From Oryzobacter telluris (GTDB lineage: Bacteria > Actinomycetota > Actinomycetes > Actinomycetales > Dermatophilaceae), in the NCBI RefSeq assembly GCF_043099285.1, contig NZ_CP170723.1:124001-188000 (forward strand): a DNA stretch of 64,000 nt. The letters are read 5' to 3'. The notes under the pieces are model-generated. The model saw only the letters and a program-made list of their open reading frames with translations. It did not search any database and was not told the DNA's origin. The translations under genes were made by a program, and so were the position numbers. Positions 35,058-44,044 of the stretch are shown piece by piece (within the stretch, counting starts at the first letter, position 1; each line of letters begins with the position of its first letter).

Positions 35058-35863
35058 GCGCGGGCCGCCTCGTGGTGGGCCGGGCGCAGCCCGGTCAGGG
35101 CGAGGCGCACGACGGATCGTGGGGCCTGGCTCATGGCGGCCAGGGGTGCCGCGCGGCGCGGGAGGGTGAGGTGGCGCCGGTCGGCGTCGACGGCCTCGGC
35201 CACGGCGGTCGCGACGTCGTCGGGGTCGAGGAGCGGCAGGACGCCGAGGGAGCGGGCCCGGCCGAAGGCGGCGGCGGACGTGGGCTCGGTGGCGATCCGC
35301 TCCATCATCGGCGAGGCCACCGGGCCCAGCTCGACGGTCGTGGTCCCGATGCCGGTGCCGCGCAGCTCGAGGCGCAGGCCGGCCATCGCTGCGGACAGCC
35401 CGGCCTTGGTCGCGCCGTAGAGCGTGAGGCCGGGGAAGGTGGCGACCGCGGCGAGGGAGGAGACCGCGACGACGTGGCCGTGCCCGCGGCGCAGCATCGA
35501 GGGCAGGACGAGCCGGGTGAGCTCGAGGGGTGCGACGAGGTTGAGGGCGACGGTCCGTGCCACCTCACCGTCGCGGACGTCGGTGAGGAGGGCCGCTGAC
35601 TCGGCCGCCGCGTTGTGGACGAGGACGTCCACCGGGCCGTGGTGGTCCTCGGCCGCGGCGAGCAGGTCGGGAAGGCGGTCGGTGTCGGTGAGGTCGGCCG
35701 GGAGCGCGTGGGCGCCGAGCGGCGCGGCGAGGGCGGTGAGGTCCGGCGCGGTGCGGGCGACGAGCGTGAGCCGGGCGCCTCGTGCCGCCAGCTCGGTGGC
35801 GAGCCGGGAGCCGATCGTCCCGGTGGCTCCGGTCAGCAGGACGTGTGCACCGGAGAGCCGCAT
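35054..35863 (-). CDS. Short-chain dehydrogenase/reductase
   Basis: A 269-residue NAD(P)-dependent SDR. TGATGTIG binds the cofactor, VLVHNAA is the NNAG-like motif, Ser is in AVSSLAA, and the catalytic YGATK is intact. ATG 35863 is preferred over GTG 35869 because a CACACT -10 ends six bases before it. It is the first gene of a pair with the stand-alone acyltransferase; such pairs may act on fatty-acyl or mycolate-like lipids, which is inference. Confidence 0.85.
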   Translation of the reverse strand: MRLSGAHVLLTGATGTIGSRLATELAARGARLTLVARTAPDLTALAAPLGAHALPADLTDTDRLPDLLAAAEDHHGPVDVLVHNAAAESAALLTDVRDGEVARTVALNLVAPLELTRLVLPSMLRRGHGHVVAVSSLAAVATFPGLTLYGATKAGLSAAMAGLRLELRGTGIGTTTVELGPVASPMMERIATEPTSAAAFGRARSLGVLPLLDPDDVATAVAEAVDADRRHLTLPRRAAPLAAMSQAPRSVVRLALTGLRPAHHEAARA

Positions 35864-35869
35864 GGGCAC

Positions 35870-35875
35870 AGTGTG
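35870..35875 (-). promoter_or_regulatory. -10 element of a leaderless promoter (SDR gene)
   Basis: CACACT on the minus strand ends six bases before ATG 35863, with no SD. Confidence 0.4.
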
Positions 35876-35957
35876 GGTGACGCGGTGGTTCGCGGGTGCA
35901 TCGCGGCTTGCGGCGGGGTGGCGGCTGTCGAACGTGGGAGGTGCTCTGGTCCTGGTG

Positions 35958-36551
35958 TCAGGTCAGGCGCCGGCCGAGCAGGTGCGTGCCCGGGACCTGC
36001 CGGAGCTCGGTGAACCCGAGGCGCTCGTAGAAGGCGACCGCCCCGGTGTTGGTGTGGTCGACACCGAGGTGGACGCCGCTCGCGCCCGCGGCGGCGAGGC
36101 GGGCGGTCATGTCCTCGAGGAGGCGGCGTCCCCAGCCCCGGCCCTGGAGGCGGGGCAGGAGGTCGATGTGCAGGTGGGCCGGGTGGTCGGCGAGGAGGGT
36201 GAGATCCGTGCGGGGCGGGTCGTGGAGGTGCTCGACGAGGGTGGCGTCGAGGCCGGTGCCGGTCCCGCGGGGGTGGCGCGCGCGCAGGGGTGGCAGCCAG
36301 CGCTCCTCGACCCAGGCCTCGTGGGTGGCGGTGTCGGGTGCGGCGAGGCAGTAGCCGGCCACGCCCTGCTCGTCCTGCACGACGAGGGCGATGGCGCCGG
36401 GGGCGAGGAGGTAGTGGCCGGCCCACACGTGGCCGAGCAGGTCGGGGTCGGTGGTGACGGCGCTCGCGTCCTGGCCGGCCAGGCCGGTCAGCCGGCAGAC
36501 CCGGTAGACGCCCGGGAGGTCGTGGACCGTCCCGTCCCGCAGCGTCGCCAT
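35958..36551 (-). CDS. GNAT-family N-acetyltransferase
   Basis: A 197-residue acetyl-CoA-dependent acyltransferase. The acetyl-CoA loop is in LQGRGWGRRLLEDM, and FYERLGFTELRQVPG forms the typical C-terminal strand and helix. The substrate cannot be told. ATG 36551 lies seven bases after TAGCGT and has no SD, so the mRNA is probably leaderless. Confidence 0.85.
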   Translation of the reverse strand: MATLRDGTVHDLPGVYRVCRLTGLAGQDASAVTTDPDLLGHVWAGHYLLAPGAIALVVQDEQGVAGYCLAAPDTATHEAWVEERWLPPLRARHPRGTGTGLDATLVEHLHDPPRTDLTLLADHPAHLHIDLLPRLQGRGWGRRLLEDMTARLAAAGASGVHLGVDHTNTGAVAFYERLGFTELRQVPGTHLLGRRLT

Positions 36552-36558
36552 GCCGCCC

Positions 36559-36564
36559 ACGCTA
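36559..36564 (-). promoter_or_regulatory. -10 element of a leaderless promoter (GNAT gene)
   Basis: TAGCGT on the minus strand ends seven bases before ATG 36551. Confidence 0.45.
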
Positions 36565-36633
36565 GTGGTGACGCCCCAGCCACCGGCTCCGTGAGAGGTA
36601 CCCCTTCGGCGACCACGGTGTGCGTCCCCTGAC

Positions 36634-36719
36634 GACGCAAACCGAGCGCCGCCTCGTTTGCGTCCCGTGGTGACGCGAACGAGGTTTGCGTGCTCTGGTG
36701 ACGCAAACGAGGTTGCGTC
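36634..36719. repeat. Three tandem short palindromes in an intergenic region
   Basis: Three inverted repeats with arms GACGCAAAC and GTTTGCGTC follow one another at 36634-36664, 36672-36691 and 36700-36719. The first has a 13-base centre, the second has one arm change (GACGCGAAC), and the third has lost one T in its right arm. A separate eight-base stem (CGGCGAAC / GTTCGCCG) follows at 36742-36770. They may be repressor sites for the divergent GNAT and nuclease genes, or a REP-like element. Confidence 0.6.
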
Positions 36720-36837
36720 CTGTGGGGAAGCACACCGTCGTCGGCGAACGGGACCCTTCCGGGTTCGCCGAATCGGCCACGGCTGCCCCGGATGGCCACC
36801 TACGCTCGGGCGCGTCGAGGACGAGGAGGGGACCGAC

Positions 36838-37773
36838 GTGGCTGCTGCACCACCCGGACCGCGGGGCGCGGGACGCGGGCTGACCTTCGTGGTCGCGACC
36901 GTCGCCGCGGGGATCGGGCTCGTCGTCACGATGGTGTGGGTCCTCGGCCTGGTCGGGGTCCTCGCCCTCGGGTCGGGGGTCGGTTCGGTCGACGGCTCGG
37001 CGACCTCCGCGAGCACCGCGGCGCCCTTGGTCGCCGGCGCACCCGGTCCGAGTGCCACGGCACCGGCCACGCCCGGGGCGAGCGCCAGTCCTTCGGCCAG
37101 CCCCAGCCCGTCGCCGGCTGCCTCTCCGAAGCCCCGACCGACCGCGAAGCCCGTCGTGCCGTCGCAGGCCGGGCTGGTGCCGGTCGTCGGGGTCGTCGAC
37201 GGCGACACCATCAAGGTGCGCGTGAACGGGGAGACCGAGCGGGTCCGCGTCATCGGCATCGACACCCCCGAGCTCGCCCAGCGCGAGTGCTACGCCCAGC
37301 AGGCCAGCAGCAGGATGCAGAGCCTCGTCCAGTCCACGAAGGTCCGCCTCGTCCGCGACCGCACCCAGGACGACCGCGACCGGTACGGCCGGCTGCTGCG
37401 CCACGTGCAGCTCGCCGACGGACGCCAGGTCGCCGAGGTCCTCATCGCCGGCGGGTTCGGTGAGGAGTACACCTACGACCGGGCGTACGCGGGCCAGGCC
37501 GACTACCGCGCCGCGCAGGCCGCCGCGCGCCGGGCCGGCAAGGGCATCTGGAGCAGCGGGTGCCGCGCCCCCGTGAAGGCCGCACCGGTGCCCGCGAGCG
37601 GACCCGGGCGCTGCGTCATCAAGGGCAACATCGCGAGCGACGGCGAGAAGATCTACCACCTGCCCGGGCAGCAGTACTACGACGTCACGAAGATCAGCGA
37701 GAGCAAGGGCGAGCGCTGGTTCTGCTCGGAGTCCGACGCCCGCTCCGCCGGCTGGCGCAAGTCCCTGCGCTGA
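36838..37773 (+). CDS. Staphylococcal nuclease-like protein with sunset-type C-terminal domain
   Basis: A 311-residue exported or membrane-anchored nuclease. An N-terminal hydrophobic helix (about 17-45) and an Ala/Ser/Pro linker precede the thermonuclease domain, with VVDGDTIKVRV and RVIGIDTPE (catalytic Arg and Asp) and the second basic motif DRYGRLLRHV. The C-terminus (KGNIASDGEKIYHLPGQQYY to FCSESDARSAGWR, given in part) is a sunset-like domain often attached to such nucleases. The start is GTG 36838, with AGGAGGGG six bases upstream. Confidence 0.88.
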   Translation: MAAAPPGPRGAGRGLTFVVATVAAGIGLVVTMVWVLGLVGVLALGSGVGSVDGSATSASTAAPLVAGAPGPSATAPATPGASASPSASPSPSPAASPKPRPTAKPVVPSQAGLVPVVGVVDGDTIKVRVNGETERVRVIGIDTPELAQRECYAQQASSRMQSLVQSTKVRLVRDRTQDDRDRYGRLLRHVQLADGRQVAEVLIAGGFGEEYTYDRAYAGQADYRAAQAAARRAGKGIWSSGCRAPVKAAPVPASGPGRCVIKGNIASDGEKIYHLPGQQYYDVTKISESKGERWFCSESDARSAGWRKSLR

Positions 37774-37791
37774 CCCTCGGCGGCGTGGGGG

Positions 37792-40665
37792 TCAGGCGGT
37801 CGCCGGGCCGAGGCCGGTGACGACGAGGACGAGCTCGCCCGCCTCGTCGGTGGCCGCGAGGTCGAGCTCGGCGGTGATCCGCCAGTCGTGGTCGCCGTCG
37901 GGGTCCTCGAGGATCTGCTCGACCACCCACAGGCCCGGCTCCTCGCTGACCCGGAACAGCCCGGGACCGCGCGCCGAGGGCCCGGTGCCCAGCTCCCCGT
38001 ACTCGGCGAGGTAGGCCGCCCCCGCCGCCTGCCACTCCTCCTCGGTGAGGCCGCCGTCGAGGGCCGCGAGCGCGGCGTAGCGCCGCAGGGCCAGCAGGTC
38101 GACGCGACGGAACATGCTCTGCCGCACCATGACCCGCAGGGCGCGCGGGTTCGCCGAGAGGGCGCGGCTCTCCGAGGACGGCCGCACCTCACCGGCTGGC
38201 AGGTCGCTCGGGTTGGTCAGCGACTCCCACTCGTCGAGCAGGCTGGAGTCGGTGTGGCGCACGACCTCGCCGAGCCACTCCACGAGGTCGTCGACCTCCT
38301 CGGTGCGCGCCGACGTCGGGACGGTCGAGCGCAGCGCCCGGTAGGCGTCGGTGAGGTAGCGCAGGACGACGCCCTCGGCCCGGGCCAGCTTGTGGTGGGC
38401 GGTGAACTCCCCGAACGTCATCGCCCGCTCGTACATCTCGCGCACCACCGACTTCGGCGACAGCCCGCGCGGGTCCACCCACGGGTGTGTCTGCCGGTAG
38501 ACCCGCAGCGCGCCCTCGAGCTCCTCGGCCAGGGGGCGCGGCCATCCGACGTCGTCGAGGGCCTCCATCCGCTCCTCGTACTCCATCCCGTCGGCCTTCA
38601 TCGCGCCCACGGCCTCACCGCGCGCCTCGAACCGCTGCGCCATGAGGACGGGGCGCGGGTCGTCGAGGGTCGCCTCGATGACGCTGACGAGGTCGAGCGT
38701 GTAGCCCGGCGCCGCCGGGTCGAGCAGCTCGAGCGCCGCCAGCGCGAAGGCCGACAGCGGCTGGTTGAGGGCGAAGCCGTCGTGGAGGTCGAGGGCGACC
38801 TGGAACGGCCCCTCGGGGTAGGGCTTGCCCTCGGCGCGCAGGAACTGCTCGAGCACCCCGCGCTCACGGACCGGGGCGTCATCGGCGGAGGCGGCGGAAG
38901 TGGCGTCATCCGAGGAGGGCGCGGTGTCCTCGGGCATCGTGGTGAGCCCGGCCTCGGCCAGCAGCTGGCCGAGGGCTCCGAGCCCTTCGCCGCCATGGCG
39001 TCCATCCGCCTCAGCGGCGTCGACATCCGGGCGCCCCTGGCCCGAATCGCCGCCCTGGCGTTCAAACGCGGGAGAGCCGGCGCGAGCCGCATCACCATCA
39101 GGTACCGCGTCAGAGGCACCCCCGGCCGGCGGATCCTCCTGCGCCGGAAGCCAGCTCGCGCGGTCCGACCCGTCGTCGGGCTCGACCACCTCGGCCCGCA
39201 GCAGCGACCCCAGCACCTGCACCGCGCGCTCGACGAGGGCGTCGCGGCGGGCCTCGTCCTCGTGGTTGTCGAGCAGCAGCGTGTGCAGCGTGGCCTGCTG
39301 CCCCTCCCACTGGTCGAGGACGTTGAGGACCATCGCGTGGTTGACGACCATCCGGGAGCGCAGGGGCTCGGGGTCCGCCGACACGAGGCGCTCGTAGGTC
39401 GCCTCGCTGTACGTCAGGACGCCCTCGGGTGGCTTGCGTCGCACGATCTTGCGGCGCTTCTTCGGGTCGTCGCCGGCCTTGGCGAGCAGCTTCGAGTTCT
39501 CGATGACGTGCTCGGGCGCCTCGACGACGACGTAGCCCACGGTGTCGAATCCGGCCCGGCCCGCGCGCCCGGAGATCTGGTGGAACTCACGCGCCCGCAG
39601 CACCCGCTGCTTGCGCCCGTCGTACTTCGTCAGCGAGGTCAGCAGCACGGTGCGGATCGGCACGTTGATGCCGACGCCCAGGGTGTCGGTGCCGCAGATG
39701 ACGGCCAGCAGCCCGGCCTGCGCCAGCGTCTCGACGAGCCGCCGGTACTTGGGCAGCATCCCCGCGTGGTGCACACCGATGCCGTGCAGGACCAGCCGCC
39801 GCAGCGTCTGCCCGAACCCCTTGCCGAAGCGGAAGCCACCCACCACGTCCTTGATCGCGGCCTTGCGCTCGCTCGGCACGACGTCGACCGACATCAGCGC
39901 CTGCGCGTTCTCCACCGCCGCGGCCTGGGTGAACGACACGACGTAGACCGGTGCCCGCCCCTCGCGCAGCAGCAGCTCGAGGGTGTCGTGCAGCGGGGTG
40001 AGCACCCACTCGAACTCCAGCGGCACCGGCCGCTCGGTCCCCGTCACCGACACCGTCTCGCGCCCGGTGCGGCGGGTCAGGTCCTCCTCGAAGGCGGTGG
40101 TGTCGCCGAGGGTCGCCGACATCAGGAGGAACTGCGTCTCGGGCAGGAGCAGCAGCGGCACCTGCCAGGCCCAGCCGCGGTCGGACTCGGTGTAGAAGTG
40201 GAACTCGTCCATGACGACGAGCCCGACGTCGGCGAGCTCGCGTTCGCGCAGGGCGTGGTTGGCCAGCACCTCGGCCGTCGCGCAGATGATGGGGGCGCCG
40301 GGGTTCACGGCGGCGTCACCGGTGAGCATGCCGACGTTCGACCCGCCGAAGATCTCGACGAGGGCGAAGAACTTCTCGCTGACCAGCGCCTTGATGGGCG
40401 CGGTGTACCAGCTGCGCCGGCCCTCGGCCAGCGCCTGCGCGTGCGCGGCGACGGCCACGAGCGACTTGCCCGAGCCCGTGGGTGTCGCGAGCACGACGTG
40501 CGCGCCACCGGCGAGGGCGAGGACCGCTTCCTCCTGTGCGGGGTAGAGCGAGAACCCCCTCTCACCGGCCCAGTCGAGGAAGACGTCGAAGGCGCCGTCC
40601 GCACCGAGGGGAGCGCCGTCCGCGCCGGCGGAGGTGGCGCCGGTGAGGCGGTCGGTGAGCGTCAT
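37792..40665 (-). CDS. Ski2/Mtr4-like DEAD/DEAH RNA helicase (DUF3516 type)
   Basis: A 957-residue helicase. Walker A is ATPTGSGKSL (60-69), box II is VVMDEFHFY and box III is MSATLGD. Helicase C motifs include GVHHAGMLPKYR and QISGRAGRAG, and a long C-terminal DUF3516-like region follows. Ski2-like enzymes unwind structured RNA for decay or maturation. Residues about 495-600 are a low-complexity Asp/Gly/Ala/Ser insert (GSDRASWLPAQEDPPAGGAS and onward) between otherwise conserved parts. ATG 40665 has a GGAGGATC upstream. It converges with the nuclease gene, leaving 18 bases between the stops. Confidence 0.9.
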   Translation of the reverse strand: MTLTDRLTGATSAGADGAPLGADGAFDVFLDWAGERGFSLYPAQEEAVLALAGGAHVVLATPTGSGKSLVAVAAHAQALAEGRRSWYTAPIKALVSEKFFALVEIFGGSNVGMLTGDAAVNPGAPIICATAEVLANHALRERELADVGLVVMDEFHFYTESDRGWAWQVPLLLLPETQFLLMSATLGDTTAFEEDLTRRTGRETVSVTGTERPVPLEFEWVLTPLHDTLELLLREGRAPVYVVSFTQAAAVENAQALMSVDVVPSERKAAIKDVVGGFRFGKGFGQTLRRLVLHGIGVHHAGMLPKYRRLVETLAQAGLLAVICGTDTLGVGINVPIRTVLLTSLTKYDGRKQRVLRAREFHQISGRAGRAGFDTVGYVVVEAPEHVIENSKLLAKAGDDPKKRRKIVRRKPPEGVLTYSEATYERLVSADPEPLRSRMVVNHAMVLNVLDQWEGQQATLHTLLLDNHEDEARRDALVERAVQVLGSLLRAEVVEPDDGSDRASWLPAQEDPPAGGASDAVPDGDAARAGSPAFERQGGDSGQGRPDVDAAEADGRHGGEGLGALGQLLAEAGLTTMPEDTAPSSDDATSAASADDAPVRERGVLEQFLRAEGKPYPEGPFQVALDLHDGFALNQPLSAFALAALELLDPAAPGYTLDLVSVIEATLDDPRPVLMAQRFEARGEAVGAMKADGMEYEERMEALDDVGWPRPLAEELEGALRVYRQTHPWVDPRGLSPKSVVREMYERAMTFGEFTAHHKLARAEGVVLRYLTDAYRALRSTVPTSARTEEVDDLVEWLGEVVRHTDSSLLDEWESLTNPSDLPAGEVRPSSESRALSANPRALRVMVRQSMFRRVDLLALRRYAALAALDGGLTEEEWQAAGAAYLAEYGELGTGPSARGPGLFRVSEEPGLWVVEQILEDPDGDHDWRITAELDLAATDEAGELVLVVTGLGPATA

Positions 40666-40698
40666 CGCCCCCGATCCTCCCCCATCGACAGGGCGGCC

Positions 40699-41124
40699 TC
40701 AGCAGGGGCGGCCGTTGTTCTCCTCCCACGACAGGCGGACGAGCTCGGTGAGGACGTCGCGGTCGAGGTCGTCGAGCCGCTTGACGTAGACGCAGCTCTT
40801 GCCGGTGGTGTGCGGGCCCAGCCGGGCGAGGAGGTCGGCATGGGTGCCGTACAGCGTGAGCCCATAGAGGACGAGGGCTGCCTTGCGCGGCGCCAGACCG
40901 ATGGCGAACGACTCGCGGTCCTTGCCGTCGGCCGTCGTGTAGGGCTGGGTGCCGAAGCCGACCATCGTCGGGCCCCACATGCGCGGCTCGTCGCCGGAGA
41001 TCGAGCGCATGAGGTCGAGGACCTCCTCGGCGTCGGCCCGCCGCTTCGGGTCGGCGACCTGGCCGATGAAGGCCTCGACGTCGCCGTCGTGGGGGTGGGT
41101 CTTGCGGTCGGGGGTGGTCGTCAT
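40699..41124 (-). CDS. DUF1801 domain protein
   Basis: A 141-residue cytoplasmic protein of the DUF1801/YdhG-like group: DVEAFIGQVADPKRRADAEE, MWGPTMVGFG, and a C-terminal KSCVYVKRLDDLD. No enzymatic role is established. It precedes the helicase gene by 33 bases and follows the DUF2461 gene by 39, so the three may form a loose operon. Confidence 0.85.
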   Translation of the reverse strand: MTTTPDRKTHPHDGDVEAFIGQVADPKRRADAEEVLDLMRSISGDEPRMWGPTMVGFGTQPYTTADGKDRESFAIGLAPRKAALVLYGLTLYGTHADLLARLGPHTTGKSCVYVKRLDDLDRDVLTELVRLSWEENNGRPC

Positions 41125-41163
41125 CGGGTCCTCCTCTGGTGGCGGGGTCGTGGGGGTGACGCG

Positions 41164-41820
41164 TCAGCGGGTGCGCGCGGCCGTCGTGGCGCCGACGTGC
41201 TCGGTGAGCCAGTCGACGAGCGGGCGCAGGGCCCGCCAGTCGTCGCGCACCCGGTCGGCGGCGCCCGGGGTGGCCAGCCAGTCGGGGGCGCCGTGCTGCC
41301 GCCCGGCGAAGAACGTCTTGTGCCGCAGGACCTCCAGGCGGGGGTGGTCGGCCGGGACACCGCGGGGGCGGGTGGCCACGCGGTCGCCGCGCATCTCGAA
41401 ACCCTCGGCGACGAGGCGGTCGACGACCTCCTGCAGCGCCTGCCCGGACGCCGGGGCGTCGACGGCCGCGCGGAACCGCGGCAGCTGGTCGGGCCCGGTC
41501 GGGTAGAAGCCGCCGCCGGTGAGCAGGCCGTCGGCGCCGACCTGCACGTAGTAGCCCATGCCGGGGGTCGCCGCAGCGAGCGCGCCCTGGTGGTCCTTGT
41601 AGGGCGACGTGTCCTTGCTGAACCGCACGTCGCGGTGCGGGCGGTACAGCTTCGCGGGGCCGAACTCGTCCTCGAGCAGGTCGGCGAGGGCCTCCATCGG
41701 CGCCCGGACCGATGACGCGTACCGCTCCTCGTTGGCCTTCCACCACATGCGGCTGTTCTCGGCCTCGAGGTCCTCGTAGAAGTCGAGGGCGTCGACGGGG
41801 ATGCCGCGGAAGTCGCTCAC
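41164..41820 (-). CDS. DUF2461 domain protein
   Basis: A 218-residue protein matching DUF2461: ALDFYEDLEAENSRMWWKAN, HRDVRFSKDTSPYKDHQGA and GGGFYPTGPDQL. Function unknown; the family is widespread and single-domain. GTG 41820 starts six bases after a CAGAGT -10 and lacks an SD. Confidence 0.88.
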   Translation of the reverse strand: MSDFRGIPVDALDFYEDLEAENSRMWWKANEERYASSVRAPMEALADLLEDEFGPAKLYRPHRDVRFSKDTSPYKDHQGALAAATPGMGYYVQVGADGLLTGGGFYPTGPDQLPRFRAAVDAPASGQALQEVVDRLVAEGFEMRGDRVATRPRGVPADHPRLEVLRHKTFFAGRQHGAPDWLATPGAADRVRDDWRALRPLVDWLTEHVGATTAARTR

Positions 41821-41826
41821 GCGACC

Positions 41827-41832
41827 ACTCTG
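41827..41832 (-). promoter_or_regulatory. -10 element of a leaderless promoter (DUF2461 gene)
   Basis: CAGAGT on the minus strand ends six bases before GTG 41820; weak at the first position. Confidence 0.35.
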
Positions 41833-41864
41833 GCACCCGCCGCCGACGCCGTCACCACCTCTGC

Positions 41865-42737
41865 TCAGGGGGTGTGCAGGGCGGCCTCGAGGGTGGCGAG
41901 GTCGTCGGCGGAGAGCTCGAGCGACGCCGCCTGCACCGAGTCCTCGATGGAGGCCGGCCGCGACGCACCGGGGATCGGCACGACGACCGGCGCCAGGGAC
42001 AGCTCCCACGCCAGGGCCACCTGCTGCGGGGAGACCCCGTGGCGGGCGGCCACCTCGGCGAAGGCACCGTGCGTCGACCCGAGGTCGGCCGCACGCCGGA
42101 TGCCGCCGAGCGGGCTCCACGGCAGGAACGCGATCCCCAGGGCGGCGCAGTGCTCGAGCTCGGCCCGGCTGGACAGGAACGCCGGCGAGAACTGGTTCTG
42201 CACCGACACCAGCCGCCCGCCGAGCACCTCGTTCGCCTCGTCGATCTGCGCGACCGACGCGTTGGAGATGCCGGCCCGCTCGATGACGCCCTCGTCGAGC
42301 AGCTCGACGAGCGCACCGACGGACTCGGCGTACGGCACCGACGGGTCGGGCCGGTGGAACTGGTAGAGCCCGATGGCCTCGACCCCGAGGCGCTTCGCCG
42401 ACGCCCGGGCGGCCTCCTTGAGGTACGCGGGGTCGCCGTTCTGGGTCCACGAGCCGTCGCCGGGGCGCAGGTGCCCGCCCTTGGTGGCGATCACGACCGA
42501 GGACGCGTCGCCCGACCACGAGCGCAGCGCGCCCGCGATGAGCTCCTCGTTGTGGCCGACCTCGGCCGCGTCGCGGTGGTACGCGTCGGCGGTGTCGACG
42601 AGCGTGACGCCGGCGTCGAGGGCGGCGTGGATGGTGGAGACCGACCGGGACTCCTCCGGGCGTCCCTCGATGGACATCGGCATCCCGCCGAGCCCGATGG
42701 CACCGACCGAAAGGTCGCCGACTGCGCGCTGCTGCAT
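41865..42737 (-). CDS. Aldo/keto reductase
   Basis: A 290-residue NADPH-dependent reductase with the TIM-barrel motifs VDTADAYHRD (catalytic Asp and Tyr), VIATKGGHLR (Lys) and LYQFHRPD (His). The substrate is unknown. ATG 42737 has AGGAGAG four bases upstream. The 278 bases between it and the next, divergent gene contain no further gene and only weak promoter-like sequence. Confidence 0.88.
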   Translation of the reverse strand: MQQRAVGDLSVGAIGLGGMPMSIEGRPEESRSVSTIHAALDAGVTLVDTADAYHRDAAEVGHNEELIAGALRSWSGDASSVVIATKGGHLRPGDGSWTQNGDPAYLKEAARASAKRLGVEAIGLYQFHRPDPSVPYAESVGALVELLDEGVIERAGISNASVAQIDEANEVLGGRLVSVQNQFSPAFLSSRAELEHCAALGIAFLPWSPLGGIRRAADLGSTHGAFAEVAARHGVSPQQVALAWELSLAPVVVPIPGASRPASIEDSVQAASLELSADDLATLEAALHTP

Positions 42738-43015
42738 GGTTCTCTCCTGACGTCGCTGGGGCACCGATCGGCCGTGGTGCTTGAAGGCTCAACCGTCGGT
42801 GCGGTCGGCAGGAGCCAACAGCGTTGCGGCACAGGCCCTTCCCGTTACACCGAATTCCCACAGCACGCCGGGCAAAGTCTGCCGAGGTCATCGGGGCTTT
42901 CTGGCGGATGCCGACAACGATCCGCGGCGGCTCGGTTCCCACACTCGACGACAACGGACATCACCCAGCCGGCCCCCCGCATCCGGCGGTCCCGAGTCTT
43001 CCCAGGAGCGCGCCC

Positions 43016-44035
43016 ATGACCCGCACGACCACCCGCCTCGTCGCCGCAGCCGCCGTCCTGCCGCTCTTCCTCCTGGGGGCCTGTGGCTCCGAGGAGGAGG
43101 GCGCCGCCGGCGGTGGTGGCGCCACCGACGGCAAGGTGAAGATCGCCGCGATCTTCTCCGGCCCCACCAACGACGCCGACTACAACGCCGTCGGCCTGGC
43201 CGCCCTCAAGGCCGCCGAGACGTCCGGCGCCGAGATCTCCTTCACCGAGAAGGTGGCCGTCCCCGACATCGAGGCCCGCCTCAACGAGGCCGTCGGCGAC
43301 GGCGCCGACGTCGTGTGGACCCACGGTTCGCAGTTCTACGAGGCGACGGCGAAGATCGCCAAGGCCAACCCCGACGTCGCCTTCATCGGCGAGTACGACG
43401 GTGAGGCCAAGGGCCTGCCGGCCAACGTGTGGACCATCGACCGCCAGTTCCACATCGGCTTCTACGGCATGGGGGTGTTCGCCTCCAAGCTGAGCAAGAC
43501 CGGCACCGTCGGCTACGTCGGCGGCCTGTCGCTGCCGTTCTCCATGGCCGAGGTCCACGCCATGGAGCAGGCGATGAAGGACACCGGCGCCGGCACCACC
43601 ATCAAGCCCGTCTGGACCGGCGACTTCAACGACGCGGCCAAGGCCCAGCAGTTCGCCACCCAGCTCATCGGCAGCGGCGCCGACGTCGTCGTCGGCTCGC
43701 TCAACCAGGGCGCCACCGGCACCTTCCAGGCGTTCGAGGGCAAGCCCGAGGGCTCCGGCTGGGTCACCGCCAAGTACACCGACAAGTCCAAGGCCGCGGG
43801 CAGCCACTACGCCGGCTCGCTCGAGTACGACTTCACCCAGCCCCTGGCCGACGTCCTCGCCAAGATCAAGGCCGGCACGACGACCGGTCGCTACCCCCTC
43901 GGCTTCGACACCGGCGTGAAGATCCAGATGTCCGACGGGGTCCCCGCCGACGTCAAGGCCGCCGTCGACGAGACGGTCGCGAAGGTCACCTCGGGCGAGA
44001 TCAAGGTCGCGCTCGACACCTCCAAGATCGGCTGA
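43016..44035 (+). CDS. BMP-family ABC transporter substrate-binding lipoprotein
   Basis: A 339-residue lipoprotein with the lipobox LLGAC (Cys23). The BMP (basic membrane protein) fold binds nucleosides in characterised members; KIAAIFSGPTNDADYN and PDVAFIGEYDGE are typical parts. It is the first gene of a four-gene importer operon and lies 9 bases before the ATPase gene. A GGAG element lies eight bases upstream of the ATG. Confidence 0.9.
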   Translation: MTRTTTRLVAAAAVLPLFLLGACGSEEEGAAGGGGATDGKVKIAAIFSGPTNDADYNAVGLAALKAAETSGAEISFTEKVAVPDIEARLNEAVGDGADVVWTHGSQFYEATAKIAKANPDVAFIGEYDGEAKGLPANVWTIDRQFHIGFYGMGVFASKLSKTGTVGYVGGLSLPFSMAEVHAMEQAMKDTGAGTTIKPVWTGDFNDAAKAQQFATQLIGSGADVVVGSLNQGATGTFQAFEGKPEGSGWVTAKYTDKSKAAGSHYAGSLEYDFTQPLADVLAKIKAGTTTGRYPLGFDTGVKIQMSDGVPADVKAAVDETVAKVTSGEIKVALDTSKIG

Positions 44036-44044
44036 CCTCGGGCG

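Noticed and set aside
37888..41715. Very long plus-strand open frame (over 1200 codons) opposite the helicase
   Set aside because: High GC keeps antisense frames open; composition is Arg/Gly/Asp/Pro noise and the minus strand has clear helicase, DUF1801 and DUF2461 genes.
42738..43015. A riboswitch upstream of the nucleoside transporter
   Set aside because: No purine, PreQ1 or other recognisable aptamer core could be found by eye in the 278 bases.
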